DNA from: Pseudomonadota bacterium | GTDB lineage: Bacteria; Pseudomonadota; Gammaproteobacteria; Steroidobacterales; Steroidobacteraceae | NCBI GenBank assembly: GCA_021851405.1 | Contig: JAJZDW010000008.1 | Span: 52,588 to 116,587, forward strand | DNA length: 64,000 bases | Reading direction: 5' to 3' | Shown: piece after piece, positions 49,041-58,637 of the stretch | Layout: each line of letters opens with the position of its first letter | Numbering within the stretch: the stretch's first letter is position 1 | Translations under genes and position numbers: made by a program | Notes under the pieces: model-generated | What the model saw: only the letters and a program-made list of their open reading frames with translations | Database searches by the model: none | Told to the model about the DNA's origin: nothing

Positions 49041-50216
49041 TCAGGCCGCCTTGTGCGGGCCGAGCTTGCGCTGGTGGCCGACTTTGCCCGACACGATCAC
49101 CTCGCTCGAGAGATCCTTGGTCCCACCCGGGGCGTAGTACTGGCCGAAGCGGTTGGCGAGCACCTCGGGCAGACGGAACTGCTCCTGCGCCACGAAACCG
49201 GTAAAGCGCTCCGGCCGCTCGAGCACCAGATCGACCACGGCGGTGATTCCGGCGGCCGTGGTGACCTGGATGGCCGACCACAGACGCCCGGCGATCAGCT
49301 GCGGGTAGATCTTGTTGACGTAGTTCTCCTCGCGCAGCTGCCCGTCGCGCATGCCGGTGACGGCCACGTAGACGATGATCACGTCCTGCAGCGTCTGCGG
49401 CACGGCGTTCTCGAGAATACGCTTGAGCGTACCGCGATCCTGATTGAGCTTCAGGTCGTTCATCAACAGGAGCATCTGCTCGCAGTGCCCCGGATAGCGG
49501 ATGGTCTTGTAGTTCATCGACTCCACGGCCGCACCGTGGGTTTCGGCGAGCGAGCCGAGACCGCCCGAGGTGTTGAACGCCTCGTACAGCGTGCCGTCGA
49601 TTTCGATTTCCTCCAGGCCCTCAAGCGGCGCCACTTCGACGCTGCGGCCATCGACGATCGCCTGGCAGGGGTTGCCGTATTCGTTGATCAGGCCCTCGGT
49701 GGACCAGGTGAGGGAGTACTTCAGCACGTTGTTCGGATGCTGCGGCAGGGCGCCGACCCGCAGCTTCACCGCGCGCAGCGTCTGGAAGTGCGTGATGAGC
49801 TCGGCAGCGGCGATGCTGATGAAGCCGGGGGCGAGACCGCACTGCGGCACGAAGGCCTTGTCCGAGCCGGCCGCGATGGAGCGCACCGCACGCGTGACGG
49901 CCACGTCCTCCGTCAGGTCGAAGTAATGGATGTTCGCGTGCCGGGCGGCCTCGGCCACCGTGATGTTGCAGTGAAACGGCAGGCTCGAGATCACCGCATC
50001 GACGGGATGGGCGGCCAGATGCCGATCGAGCGCCTCGCGGCTCTTCGCATCGAGACCGTAGGCACTCATGCCCTTCAGTTCGTGGGCCTTGACCACGGCG
50101 TCTGCCACGGCGTGATCGACGTCAGCGAGCGCTACCTCGTAGGCGCCCGAGCTGGCCAGAAGTCCGGAAATCAATGCGCCGATCTTACCGGCGCCGAGAA
50201 TCAAAACGCGGTGCAT
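49041..50216 (-). CDS. Saccharopine dehydrogenase-like protein (putative lysine 6-dehydrogenase)
   Basis: A 391-residue protein with an N-terminal Rossmann fold ('RVLILGAGKIGALISGLLAS') and the saccharopine dehydrogenase core ('VISSLPFHCNITVAEAARHA', 'FVPQCGLAPGFISIAAAELI', 'HPNNVLKYSLTWSTEGLINE'). Its length suits L-lysine 6-dehydrogenase (about 385 residues). The immediate neighbour amaB gives the product's next oxidation, so I infer lysine to piperideine-6-carboxylate to aminoadipate. A saccharopine-forming reductase is not adjacent, which slightly favours the lysine dehydrogenase reading. Confidence 0.82.
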   Translation of the reverse strand: MHRVLILGAGKIGALISGLLASSGAYEVALADVDHAVADAVVKAHELKGMSAYGLDAKSREALDRHLAAHPVDAVISSLPFHCNITVAEAARHANIHYFDLTEDVAVTRAVRSIAAGSDKAFVPQCGLAPGFISIAAAELITHFQTLRAVKLRVGALPQHPNNVLKYSLTWSTEGLINEYGNPCQAIVDGRSVEVAPLEGLEEIEIDGTLYEAFNTSGGLGSLAETHGAAVESMNYKTIRYPGHCEQMLLLMNDLKLNQDRGTLKRILENAVPQTLQDVIIVYVAVTGMRDGQLREENYVNKIYPQLIAGRLWSAIQVTTAAGITAVVDLVLERPERFTGFVAQEQFRLPEVLANRFGQYYAPGGTKDLSSEVIVSGKVGHQRKLGPHKAA

Positions 50217-50299
50217 GTCGCCCCCGGAATAATAATGAAACCGACAATTCTGGACCTGCGGGCCGATCCGCGCCAGTCCATGCTACGATCAATGTCATC

Positions 50300-51667
50300 A
50301 TGCGCTCCCCCGAATGCACCGCTTGGCACCCGGCGAGCTGGCAGGGCCGTCCGGCCCAGCAGCAGCCGACGTACGAGGATCCGGCCGCACTGGCCCAGGT
50401 CGTGGCCGAGCTCTCGCGGCTGCCCCCGATCGTCGTGTCCTGGGAGATCGAGGCGCTGCGCGAGCGGCTCGCGGCCGCCCAGCGCGGTCAGGCGTTCCTG
50501 CTGCAGGGCGGTGACTGCGCCGAGACGTTCGCCGACTGCGAATCGGACTCGATCGCCAAGAAGCTGAAGATCCTGCTGCAGATGAGTCTGGTGCTGCTGC
50601 ATGGGCTGAAGAAGCCGATCGTTCGCGTCGGACGCATGGCCGGGCAGTACGCCAAGCCGCGCTCGGCGGAGACCGAGTCGCGCGACGGGGTGACGCTGCC
50701 GAGCTTTCGCGGCGATCTGGTCAATCGCCCGGAGTTCACCGCCGCGGCGCGCCGGGCCGATCCGCAGCTGCTGCTGCGGGGCTACGAGCGGGCGGCGCTG
50801 ACCTTGAATTTCGCCCGGGCCCTGGTCGATGGCGGCTTCGCCGATCTGCATCACCCGGAGTACTGGGACCTCGGATTCGTCAAGCACGCGCCTCTGAAGG
50901 ACGCCTACCAGCGCATCGTGCAGTCGATCGGCGATGCGCTCGATTTCTTCGAGGGCATCAGCGGGCGGCGGGTGCACGAGGCGTCGCTGGTGGATTTCTA
51001 TGCCAGTCACGAGGGTCTGCACCTGCTCTACGAGCAGGCCCAGACCCGCTTCATCCCGCGCCAGGACCGCTGGTACAACCTCTCGACGCACATGCCGTGG
51101 ATCGGCATGCGCACCGCGAAGCTCGACGGGGCGCACGTGGAATTCTTCCGCGGCATCAGCAACCCGATCGGCATCAAGATCGGCGCGGCGATGGATGCAG
51201 CGTGGCTGCAGGGGCTGATCGGCACGCTCAACCCGCAGGATCAGCCGGGACGGCTCACCCTGATCCACCGCTTCGGGGTGAGGGACATCGAGTCGGCGCT
51301 GCCGAAGATGATTGATGCGGTGCGCCAGAGCGGTCAGACGGTGCTGTGGGTCTGCGATCCGATGCACGGCAATACCGAGACCAGCACCGCGGGGCTGAAG
51401 ACCCGGCGCTTTGAGAATATTTTGAAGGAAGTGGACCTCGCCTTTCGCATCCACGCCGAGCACGGCTCGCGCCTCGGCGGGGTGCACGTGGAGCTCACCG
51501 GGGATGATGTGACCGAGTGCACCGGCGGGGCGCGGGGGCTCACCGATGCGGACCTGCAGCGCGCCTACCGCTCGACGGTCGATCCGCGCCTGAATCACGA
51601 ACAGGCGCTCGAACTGGCCATGCTGATCGCCGAACGCAGTCAGAGCCGCCGCCTGGTGCACCTCTGA
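50300..51667 (+). CDS. DAHP synthase, class II
   Basis: A 455-residue class II 3-deoxy-7-phosphoheptulonate synthase, first step of aromatic amino acid synthesis. '[20 protein letters not shown]', '[20 protein letters not shown]', '[15 protein letters not shown]', '[20 protein letters not shown]' and '[20 protein letters not shown]' match the plant/Mycobacterium-type enzyme. It needs a divalent metal. The start was set at 50300, where similarity begins. It is divergent from the lysine-degradation pair. Confidence 0.95.
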   Translation: MRSPECTAWHPASWQGRPAQQQPTYEDPAALAQVVAELSRLPPIVVSWEIEALRERLAAAQRGQAFLLQGGDCAETFADCESDSIAKKLKILLQMSLVLLHGLKKPIVRVGRMAGQYAKPRSAETESRDGVTLPSFRGDLVNRPEFTAAARRADPQLLLRGYERAALTLNFARALVDGGFADLHHPEYWDLGFVKHAPLKDAYQRIVQSIGDALDFFEGISGRRVHEASLVDFYASHEGLHLLYEQAQTRFIPRQDRWYNLSTHMPWIGMRTAKLDGAHVEFFRGISNPIGIKIGAAMDAAWLQGLIGTLNPQDQPGRLTLIHRFGVRDIESALPKMIDAVRQSGQTVLWVCDPMHGNTETSTAGLKTRRFENILKEVDLAFRIHAEHGSRLGGVHVELTGDDVTECTGGARGLTDADLQRAYRSTVDPRLNHEQALELAMLIAERSQSRRLVHL

Positions 51668-51755
51668 AATCCTCTTCTGCCGGACCCGGGTCCGGCAGCG
51701 CGGATTCCTCATACTGATTCACGGTCGACCCCAGGTTTGCCGGTACAATGCGCCG

Positions 51756-53084
51756 ATGCAGTACCAGCACATCACCGTCCCGGCCGAGGGACGCAAGATC
51801 TCCGTCAATCCCGATCATTCGCTGAATGTTCCGGATGCGCCCATCATCCCGTTCATCGAGGGCGACGGCATCGGCGTCGATGTCACCCCGGCGATGCGCC
51901 GCGTGGTCGATGCGGCCGTGCAGAAGGCCTACGGGGCGCACCGGCGCATCTGCTGGATGGAAGTGTTCTGCGGCGAGAAGGCGAGTGCGCGCTACGGGGA
52001 GTGGTTCCCCGAGGAGTCGCTGCAGGCGCTGCGCGAGTTCGTGGTCTCGATCAAGGGGCCGCTGGCGACCCCGATCGGCGGGGGGATCCGCTCGCTGAAC
52101 GTGGCGATGCGCCAGAATCTCGATCTGTACGCCTGCGTCCGTCCGATCCAGTACTTCCCGGGCGTGGTGAGCCCCATGGCCGATGCCAGCCTCACCGACA
52201 TGGTGATCTTCCGGGAGAACACCGAGGACATCTACGCCGGGATCGAATGGCCGGCGGGCTCCGCCGACGTGCACAAGCTGATCGCCTTCCTGCAGAAGGA
52301 GTTCGGCGTCACTGGGATTCGCTTCCCGTCGAGCTCGGCGATCGGCATCAAGCCGGTCTCCAAGGAGGGTAGCCAGCGCCTGATCCGCAAGGCGATCCAG
52401 TACGCCATCGAGCACGATCGGGTCTCCGTGACGCTGGTGCACAAGGGCAACATCATGAAGTTCACCGAGGGGGCGTTCCGCAACTGGGGCTACCAGCTCG
52501 CCCAGGAGGAATTCGGGGCCCAGCCGATCGACGGCGGTCCGTGGCTGAAATTCCGCAACCCCCTCACCGGCAGCGACATCGTGATCAAGGACGTGATCGC
52601 CGACAACTTCCTGCAACAGGTGCTGCTGCGCCCTGAGGAATACGACGTCATCGCGACGCTGAACCTCAACGGCGATTACGTCTCCGATGCGCTCGCCGCG
52701 CAGGTCGGGGGCATCGGCATCGCCCCGGGGGGCAACATCGGCGATGGACTCGCGGTGTTCGAGGCGACGCACGGCACGGCGCCGGGCTTTGCCGGCAAGG
52801 ACCGGGTCAACCCCGGTTCGCTGATCCTCTCGGCGGAGATGATGCTGCGCTACCTCGGCTGGAAAGAGGCTGCGGACCTCATCCTCAAGGGCGTGAGCCT
52901 GACCATCGCCCACAAGGAACTCACCTACGATCTGGCCCGGCTGCGCGAGGCGATCAAAGCCCCGAAGCGCGAGCTGGCGGCGCGCAAGAACGTCGAGGAA
53001 GATCTGCAGCGGCTCATTCCGGGCGCCACGCTCATGAGCTGCTCGGGATTTGCCACCGCCATCATCCGTCACATGGATGACTGA
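51756..53084 (+). CDS. icd: NADP-dependent isocitrate dehydrogenase
   Basis: A 442-residue enzyme of the E. coli Icd type. '[20 protein letters not shown]', '[20 protein letters not shown]' (phosphorylatable Ser motif), '[16 protein letters not shown]', '[17 protein letters not shown]' and '[20 protein letters not shown]' are present. About 25 residues longer than E. coli Icd, from an extra basic stretch before the C-terminus. The Ser in 'RSLN' is the AceK phosphorylation site in E. coli, but aceK is not in the window. Confidence 0.95.
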   Translation: MQYQHITVPAEGRKISVNPDHSLNVPDAPIIPFIEGDGIGVDVTPAMRRVVDAAVQKAYGAHRRICWMEVFCGEKASARYGEWFPEESLQALREFVVSIKGPLATPIGGGIRSLNVAMRQNLDLYACVRPIQYFPGVVSPMADASLTDMVIFRENTEDIYAGIEWPAGSADVHKLIAFLQKEFGVTGIRFPSSSAIGIKPVSKEGSQRLIRKAIQYAIEHDRVSVTLVHKGNIMKFTEGAFRNWGYQLAQEEFGAQPIDGGPWLKFRNPLTGSDIVIKDVIADNFLQQVLLRPEEYDVIATLNLNGDYVSDALAAQVGGIGIAPGGNIGDGLAVFEATHGTAPGFAGKDRVNPGSLILSAEMMLRYLGWKEAADLILKGVSLTIAHKELTYDLARLREAIKAPKRELAARKNVEEDLQRLIPGATLMSCSGFATAIIRHMDD

Positions 53085-53718
53085 GCGCGCGCAGTTCGAT
53101 CCGGACTGCCGTCGCTGCCCGCGTCTGGCCGGCTTCCTCGGCGAGGTGCGCACGCGCTATCCGGACTATTGGGCACGGCCGGTGCCGTCCTTCGGGGCGG
53201 CCGATCCGCGCATCGTGATCGTCGGCCTCGCTCCCGGTCTGCACGGGGCGAACCGCACCGGTCGCCCGTTCACCGGTGATTACGCCGGCATCCTGCTGTA
53301 CCAGACGCTCCACGAGGTGGGACTGGCGAGCCGGCCGCAGTCCGAGACGCGCGAGGATGCGCTGAAGCTGCGCCAGGCGCGCATCGTCAATTCGGTCAAG
53401 TGCGTGCCGCCGCAGAACAAGCCGACTCCGGCGGAGATCCGCACCTGCAACCAGTATCTCGGCGCGGAGCTGGCGAGCCTCGGGCACGTGCGCGTGGTGC
53501 TCGCCCTCGGGCGCATCGCCCACGAGGCGTTTCTGCGCGCCTCGGGCCTGAAGCCCTCGGCATTCCCGTTCGGGCATGGCCGCGAACATCCGCTCGAGGA
53601 CGGGCGGGTTCTGCTCGACTCCTATCACTGCAGCCGATACAACACCTCGACCCGCCGCCTGACCGCCCCGATGTTCCAGCGCGTGGTTGCCCGCGCGTGC
53701 GCGCTCGCGGGCGTTTAA
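53077..53718 (+). CDS. Uracil-DNA glycosylase, type 5 (UDGb)-like
   Basis: A 213-residue 4Fe-4S glycosylase. Cysteines in '[11 protein letters not shown]' and '[20 protein letters not shown]' suit the cluster. Motif A is '[20 protein letters not shown]' and the far motif '[20 protein letters not shown]', as in type 5 enzymes. It removes uracil and hypoxanthine-type lesions. The start 53077 overlaps icd by 8 nt; uvrC follows 10 nt later, making a small repair run. Confidence 0.9.
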   Translation: MTERAQFDPDCRRCPRLAGFLGEVRTRYPDYWARPVPSFGAADPRIVIVGLAPGLHGANRTGRPFTGDYAGILLYQTLHEVGLASRPQSETREDALKLRQARIVNSVKCVPPQNKPTPAEIRTCNQYLGAELASLGHVRVVLALGRIAHEAFLRASGLKPSAFPFGHGREHPLEDGRVLLDSYHCSRYNTSTRRLTAPMFQRVVARACALAGV

Positions 53719-53727
53719 AATGGGCGG

Positions 53728-55548
53728 GTGAACGCCGCCTTCGACGCTAAGTCCTTCGTCGCCGCGCTGCCGCGGCGGCCGGGCGTCTACCGCATGTTCG
53801 ATCGCGGGCACGAACTGCTCTACGTCGGCAAGGCGAGGAGCCTGAAGGATCGGGTCGGCAGCTACTTCAACGCCGGCAACGTCACTCCGAAGGTCCAGGC
53901 GCTGGTGCAGCTGATCGCCGACATGGAGGTCACGGTCACGCATTCGGAGACCGAGGCGCTGCTGCTCGAGTTCAACCTGATCAAGGCGCACCGGCCGCGC
54001 TTCAACGTGGTGCTGCGCGATGACAAGAGCTACCCGTACATCCTGCTCGGCACCGACCACGCCTTTCCACGCCTGACGCTCTATCGTGGGGCCCGCACCC
54101 CCGGTGCGCGCTATTTCGGACCCTTCCCGAGCAGTACGGCGGTGCGCGAGACGCTCAATCAGCTGCAGAAGCTCTTTCGGATCCGCAACTGCCGCGACAG
54201 TTTCTTCGCCCACCGCAGCCGAGCGTGCCTGCAGCATCAGATCGGGCGCTGTTCGGGGCCATGCGTCGGACTGATCAGTCCCGAGGCGTACGCCCAGGAC
54301 ATCGAAGCGGCGGTGAAAGTGCTCGAAGGGCGCAACGATGAGGTCAATGCGCTGCTGCGCACCCGCATGGAGGCGGCCGCCGAGCGGTTCGAGTACGAGC
54401 GGGCCGCGCAACTGCGCGATCAGTTGGCGGCGCTGCGCGAGATCCAGGCGCAGCAGGTGGTCACGGCCGAGCATGAGCGCGACGTCGATGTGTTCGCCAT
54501 CGCCGGGGAGCCGGGCGAGTATGCGGTCACCACCCTGCTGGTGCGCGGCGGGCGCAATCTCGGCACGACCAGCAGCTTTCCGCGCGCGGCGTTCGCCGAG
54601 CCCGAGGAAGCGCTGTCCTCGTTTCTCATGCAGTACTACGCCCAACACGACCCCCCGGCCGAGGTGCTGGTGGGGCGGCGGCTCGAGGATGCCGAGGCGC
54701 TCAGCGAGGCGCTCGCCGAGCGCGCCGGCCACGCGCTCGTGGTGCGCTGCCCGGCACGCGGCCTGGCGGCGCGGTGGGTGGAGATGGCCCATGAGAATGC
54801 CGCGCAGGCGCTCAGGATGCGGCTGGCGCGCCGTCAGGGCATGGAGGAGATGCTCGCGGCCCTCGCCGAGACGCTCGAGCTGCCGATCCCGCCGGCGCGG
54901 ATGGAGTGCTTCGACATCAGCCATACCGGCGGGGAGGGCACGGTGGCCTCGTGCGTGGTGTTCGGGCCCGAGGGTCCGCTGAAGAAGGAGTACCGGCGCT
55001 TCAACATTACGGGCATCACGCCCGGGGACGATTACGGGGCGCTGCGCCAGGCCCTCAGGCGCCGCTATACGCGGGTGCGCAATGAGGAGGTCCCGGCGCC
55101 CGATCTGCTGCTGATCGACGGCGGTGTGGGCCAGATCGAGGGCGTGCATGCGGAACTGGCCGCCCTCGGCGTCGCCGGCGTCGCGCTGGTGGGGGTGGCC
55201 AAGGGACCGGACCGCCGGCCCGGCCAGGAGCGGCTGTTCGTCTATGGGGAGCCCACGGCGCGGATCCCGGCGGCCCATTCCCCGGCGTCCCGTCTGATCC
55301 AGCGCATCCGGGACGAGGCCCACCGATTCGCGATCACCGGCCACCGCCGCAAGCGGGCGCGCCGCTACACCGAATCGGTGCTCGAAACCGTCCCGGGCCT
55401 GGGGCCGGCCAAGCGGCGGGCGCTGCTGGTGCATTTCGGCGGACTGCAGGGGGTGCTGCGCGCCGGGGTCGCCGATCTGGCCCAAGTGAACGGAATTGGA
55501 GCAAGCCTCGCGCGCACCCTTTATGATCACCTGCATCCCGGATCATGA
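53728..55548 (+). CDS. uvrC: Excinuclease ABC subunit C
   Basis: A 606-residue UvrC with both nuclease centres. N-terminal GIY-YIG: 'PRRPGVYRMFDRGHELLYVG' then 'KARSLKDRVGSYF'. The UVR domain is around 'RMEAAAERFEYERAAQLRDQ'; the C-terminal RNase H-like endonuclease 'ECFDISHTGGEGTVASCVVF' and 'DLLLIDGGVGQIEGVHAELA' follows; two HhH motifs end the protein. Start GTG 53728. The downstream pgsA and tRNA-Gly reproduce the E. coli uvrC-pgsA-glyW order. Confidence 0.96.
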   Translation: MNAAFDAKSFVAALPRRPGVYRMFDRGHELLYVGKARSLKDRVGSYFNAGNVTPKVQALVQLIADMEVTVTHSETEALLLEFNLIKAHRPRFNVVLRDDKSYPYILLGTDHAFPRLTLYRGARTPGARYFGPFPSSTAVRETLNQLQKLFRIRNCRDSFFAHRSRACLQHQIGRCSGPCVGLISPEAYAQDIEAAVKVLEGRNDEVNALLRTRMEAAAERFEYERAAQLRDQLAALREIQAQQVVTAEHERDVDVFAIAGEPGEYAVTTLLVRGGRNLGTTSSFPRAAFAEPEEALSSFLMQYYAQHDPPAEVLVGRRLEDAEALSEALAERAGHALVVRCPARGLAARWVEMAHENAAQALRMRLARRQGMEEMLAALAETLELPIPPARMECFDISHTGGEGTVASCVVFGPEGPLKKEYRRFNITGITPGDDYGALRQALRRRYTRVRNEEVPAPDLLLIDGGVGQIEGVHAELAALGVAGVALVGVAKGPDRRPGQERLFVYGEPTARIPAAHSPASRLIQRIRDEAHRFAITGHRRKRARRYTESVLETVPGLGPAKRRALLVHFGGLQGVLRAGVADLAQVNGIGASLARTLYDHLHPGS

Positions 55549-55555
55549 GCTGCGA

Positions 55556-56110
55556 ATGCCCTGGAACGTTCCGAATACGCTGACGTGGCTGCGCATTGGA
55601 GCCATTCCGCTCATCGTGCTGCTGTTCATGCTGCCGTACCACTGGGCGGATCCGGCCTCGGGGCTGCTGTTTGCCGCCGCGGGCATCACGGATTCCCTGG
55701 ACGGCTATTTCGCGCGCCGGCTCGGGCAGACCTCGCGGCTCGGGGCCTTTCTTGACCCGGTGGCCGACAAACTGATCGTGGCGGCGGCGCTGGTGCTGCT
55801 GGTGAGCCGCGATACCCGACCGCTGATCGTGCTCACCGCCGTGGTCATCATCGGGCGTGAGATCACCATCTCGGCGCTGCGGGAGTGGATGGCCGAGATC
55901 GGTGCACGGCGCAAAGTGGCGGTGTCGCAGCTCGGCAAGGTCAAGACCGTGCTGCAGATCGTCGGACTCTCCATGATGCTCTACCGGCTGCCGATCCGCG
56001 GACTGCCGATTTACTCCACCGGCGTCCTCATGACGGAACTCGCGGCGATGGCGACGCTGGTGTCGATGGTGGCCTACCTGCGTGCGGCCTGGCCTGAGCT
56101 CACGCAGTAA
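55556..56110 (+). CDS. pgsA: CDP-diacylglycerol-glycerol-3-phosphate phosphatidyltransferase
   Basis: A 184-residue membrane enzyme making phosphatidylglycerophosphate. The CDP-alcohol motif D-G-x2-A-R-x8-G-x3-D-x3-D is seen as 'DSLDGYFARRLGQTSRLGAF' then 'LDPVADK'. Four to five membrane segments. The start ATG 55556 is 7 nt after uvrC. It is followed by tRNA-Gly as in E. coli and Pseudomonas. Confidence 0.95.
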   Translation: MPWNVPNTLTWLRIGAIPLIVLLFMLPYHWADPASGLLFAAAGITDSLDGYFARRLGQTSRLGAFLDPVADKLIVAAALVLLVSRDTRPLIVLTAVVIIGREITISALREWMAEIGARRKVAVSQLGKVKTVLQIVGLSMMLYRLPIRGLPIYSTGVLMTELAAMATLVSMVAYLRAAWPELTQ

Positions 56111-56166
56111 TGCAGATGCCTTGACTTCGTCCGGCGGGTCCCTAAAATGCGCGCTCGCCTTGCAGT

Positions 56167-56242
56167 GCGGGAATAGCTCAGTTGGTAGAGCGCAACCTTG
56201 CCAAGGTTGAGGTCGCGAGTTCGAGCCTCGTTTCCCGCTCCA
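56167..56242 (+). tRNA. tRNA-Gly(GCC)
   Basis: A complete 76-nt tRNA with encoded CCA. Acceptor GCGGGAA pairs with TTCCCGC; the anticodon stem CAACC/GGTTG encloses loop TTGCCAA with anticodon GCC at 56200-56202; the T-arm carries GTTCGAGC. It follows pgsA. The 3' 29 nt recur, diverged, at 58934 and 62237, so this gene is the probable attachment site of the accessory region to the right. Confidence 0.97.
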
Positions 56243-56274
56243 ATAATTCAATCACTTAGCCTCTACAAAGAATT

Positions 56275-56296
56275 TTCGTACGGAATTCGTACGGAA
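56275..56296. repeat. 11-bp tandem duplication beside the att position
   Basis: TTCGTACGGAA occurs twice head to tail. Each copy is itself nearly palindromic around CGTACG. It starts 33 nt after the tRNA 3' end, where arm-type or excisionase sites of a tRNA-targeting integrase would be. Confidence 0.6.
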
Positions 56297-56529
56297 AGAT
56301 GCGCCACGATTTACGAATGGTGCGCTGTAGATGGCACTGAATCCGGTCAGACGGCACGAAGCGGCTACACGCCGGGATCGACGCCGACATGGATTCGGGC
56401 AAGGGCGGCATCAGCTGACTTGGGTCGCCAGAGGCTCACCCAAGCGTAGCGATAAGGTTGCGGTCGTGAACTTCGTGAAATCGGTGGTCCGAACGATCGG
56501 TTTGCACCGACAGTGCCACGAATGCCGTC

Positions 56530-56579
56530 CTGCCTTCACGCGGCAGGGGCCACTGGTTCGATCCCAGTACCGCCCATCA
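56530..56579 (+). pseudogene. 3' fragment of a tRNA-Val(CAC)-like gene
   Basis: The sequence reads as the second half of a tRNA: anticodon stem CTGCC/GGCAG around TTCACGC (anticodon CAC), a variable region, T-arm ACTGG-TTCGATC-CCAGT, and an acceptor 3' strand ACCGCCC followed by ATCA. No matching 5' GGGCGGT half lies upstream. Fragments that begin at the anticodon stem are typical of phage or ICE attachment sites copied from tRNA genes. Confidence 0.6.
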
Positions 56580-57571
56580 TAAAATCAAGTACGTAGCGCA
56601 TCACGTCCCTAAAAGAACGGCAACAGTACGGCGTAGCTACCTGCGGAATGCCGTTGCGGGCGGTGGACTCCAATAGTCGTGGCGGTCATCGGCCGCCGTT
56701 CCCATACGTCGATCGGCTTTCATGGCTCTGCCGGCCGCAAATCGGCATTCAGCACTGTGTCGGATGTCCTTGTCCGGTGACCAACGGGGGCACGGACATT
56801 CATGCAATCGAACGGCGCGCGACCTGTTCCGCGGTGCGCTGGACCTTCTCGGCCAACGTCTCTTGTTGGCGGGGATGAGGAGCCGCGTGATTCCGGGGGT
56901 GACAGGCGGGTTCTGAAGGAGCGCCAGGAGCCGGCCGTGACGTCGGCCCTGTGGGCCCACGACCGCAGCCAGACCCGGCGGCAGTGGAATCAAGAAGTTG
57001 TGTGGCGAATGCAAGAGGCAGATCCGCGGAACGAGCAAGTGCCATGCCCGGAAATCTCGAAAACGCGTCGATCACCAGAAAGCGGCGGATTTCGATCCCC
57101 ATCAACATCTCTGTCCCGCGTGCCGCCTTGCGGAAGACCTCCTGCGTTGACCCGTACGTCGGGTCGGCGCCCTGTTCTGCCGACCGTCGAACCTCTGCTC
57201 GCAGCGCCGTCGCGGCATAGATCAATTCTTGGGCGGTGAACTCGCGGCGAGGATCGCGTATGCCGCGGAATCTACCAGGTAAACCGCGAGTTACCAGCAA
57301 GCCTGGAACAAAGGAACTCGAATTAGGTCCAGAATGCGGGTCGCCGGATGCAGAGCATGGAATGGAATCATGAACGCGGTACAATTTTCGGAAGCAAAGA
57401 AAGTCAGGCGGGGTCCATGGATTTTGCCCAATGGGTTTCTGCCGGGCTTACTGCCGCCCGAATTCCAATTCGAGGCTGCCTCTGGCCGAATCGAATCCGC
57501 CGCGCCCGAGAACTGCCCAGATCGATGTCGATCCGGGACCCGCTGTCCTCACCGCAACCCGGCGATGCTCA

Positions 57572-58102
57572 CTAAGCCGGACTTTGCGGGAGCAGATCTT
57601 CCAGAGCGTACAGGGTCTTTTGCGGAAAGCGCTCTAGCGGATAGTACTTCGTGATAATGCGGAGCGCGCCCTCGTGCGACCGGACGTCGAGAAGCCGAAG
57701 GAGGAACCGGACATCCTCCTCGTCATGGAACTCGGCTCCGATCCGCATGGCGAGGCATTTCATCGCGAGCAGGTATTCGGGTTGAGCCGTCATTACCCGC
57801 AGGTGGTCGAGCTCGAGAAAAGGAGCGAACTCGCCTTGCGCGCTCATGTAGCCCTTCACAGCGTCATTGAGCCAGTGAGTGTCGATTCCGGCCGTGATGG
57901 CGGTGCGAGTTGCGGCCTCGCGTACCTTCTCGGGCGGCCGGAAGAAGGCATCGACATCCCTCGTCGAAGCACGCGCGCCGTACGCTAGGCACATGACAGC
58001 GCCGCCTACGAGGAATACCTCGCCAAAGGTATCGGCCTGACGCAGCTCGTCGTTCAGAAGCTCGAACAGACGGCGGATATCCGCCTTGCTCATCGCCACC
58101 AT
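57572..58102 (-). CDS. DUF6036-like nucleotidyltransferase (putative toxin)
   Basis: A 176-residue protein with the minimal Pol-beta nucleotidyltransferase signature: G33-G34 in 'VFLVGGAVMCLAYGA' and D49-x-D51 in 'STRDVDAFF'. The rest is helical ('LLAMKCLAMRIGAEFHDEED', 'VRFLLRLLDV'). It resembles DUF6036/AbiEii-type enzymes, several of which are toxins that add nucleotides to tRNA or proteins. The gene follows an RHH-protein gene by 7 nt, in the usual antitoxin-then-toxin order. ATGs at 58102 and 58093 are possible. Function is inferred, not shown. Confidence 0.7.
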   Translation of the reverse strand: MVAMSKADIRRLFELLNDELRQADTFGEVFLVGGAVMCLAYGARASTRDVDAFFRPPEKVREAATRTAITAGIDTHWLNDAVKGYMSAQGEFAPFLELDHLRVMTAQPEYLLAMKCLAMRIGAEFHDEEDVRFLLRLLDVRSHEGALRIITKYYPLERFPQKTLYALEDLLPQSPA

Positions 58103-58109
58103 TTGACGC

Positions 58110-58607
58110 TTACACCCGCTCGCCGACGCTGGAGTCGATGAAGATGTTGCGCCGGCGGAAGGGTGCCGGCGAGTGTGTCAGCAGGTACAGGCGCAGCGAC
58201 GGAAGCGCAGAGCCGAATACCGGCTCCGGCAGCGCCTCGATCCTTCGAGTCCATGCGGGCACCGGCAGGCCGTGCATGTTGCAAGCCGTCTCGGTCATCG
58301 CCGCCACGTAATTGGCGAGAAACGGCGAGAGAGCGGCTTCCGGTGCGGCGGCGACCGCCTGACGCAGTTCCGCAGCGGCGAAGCCCGAGAGGAGCGAGTT
58401 GATCTCCGCGAGCGCGAAGGAGGGCGCTGCGGGCCCGGTCAGCGCGGTGATGGCCTCCTGCAACGCTGCCGCAGGCGCGGGCAGCAGGCGGCTCAGCACG
58501 TAGGCCGACATATCCATTCCCGCGCGCCGGGCTGCGCGGCGGATTGCCGACTTTTCCTCCTTGGACACGCGCAGTTGCAGCTGCGACAGCTTCGAGGGCC
58601 GATTCAT
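58110..58607 (-). CDS. RHH-type DNA-binding protein (putative antitoxin)
   Basis: A 165-residue protein. The N-terminal ~45 residues look like a ribbon-helix-helix domain ('LSQLQLRVSKEEKSAIRRAA' then 'RRAGMDMSAYVLSRLLP'). The ~100-residue remainder is helical and unknown to me, ending 'SPAPFRRRNIFIDSSVGERV'. RHH antitoxins are often 70-90 residues, so this is unusually long. It is just upstream of the nucleotidyltransferase gene and downstream of a perfect palindrome, consistent with autoregulation of a toxin-antitoxin-like operon. Confidence 0.7.
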   Translation of the reverse strand: MNRPSKLSQLQLRVSKEEKSAIRRAARRAGMDMSAYVLSRLLPAPAAALQEAITALTGPAAPSFALAEINSLLSGFAAAELRQAVAAAPEAALSPFLANYVAAMTETACNMHGLPVPAWTRRIEALPEPVFGSALPSLRLYLLTHSPAPFRRRNIFIDSSVGERV

Positions 58608-58637
58608 GGCAATAGCGTGTCTCGTATCGATCTGGAT

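Larger units (their letters stand above)
56243..57571. other. Gene-poor region after tRNA-Gly
   Basis: About 1.3 kb with no intact gene that I can defend. It holds an 11-bp tandem repeat and a tRNA-Val(CAC) fragment. One remnant on the minus strand (about 57050-57260) encodes 'EFTAQELIYAATALRAEVRR' and 'GADPTYGSTQEVFRKAARG', which looks like a piece of a small helical protein, but it has no proper start and runs into Arg/Pro-rich nonsense downstream. The rest reads like decayed mobile DNA. Confidence 0.5.

Noticed and set aside
53062..55536. 824-codon open frame antisense to uvrC and the uracil-DNA glycosylase gene
   Set aside because: Shadow of intact genes on the other strand.
56800..57384. 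194-codon minus-strand frame in the gene-poor region
   Set aside because: Only a short internal part looks protein-like; start and C-terminal half read as random Pro/Arg-rich sequence, so it is noted as a remnant and not as a gene.
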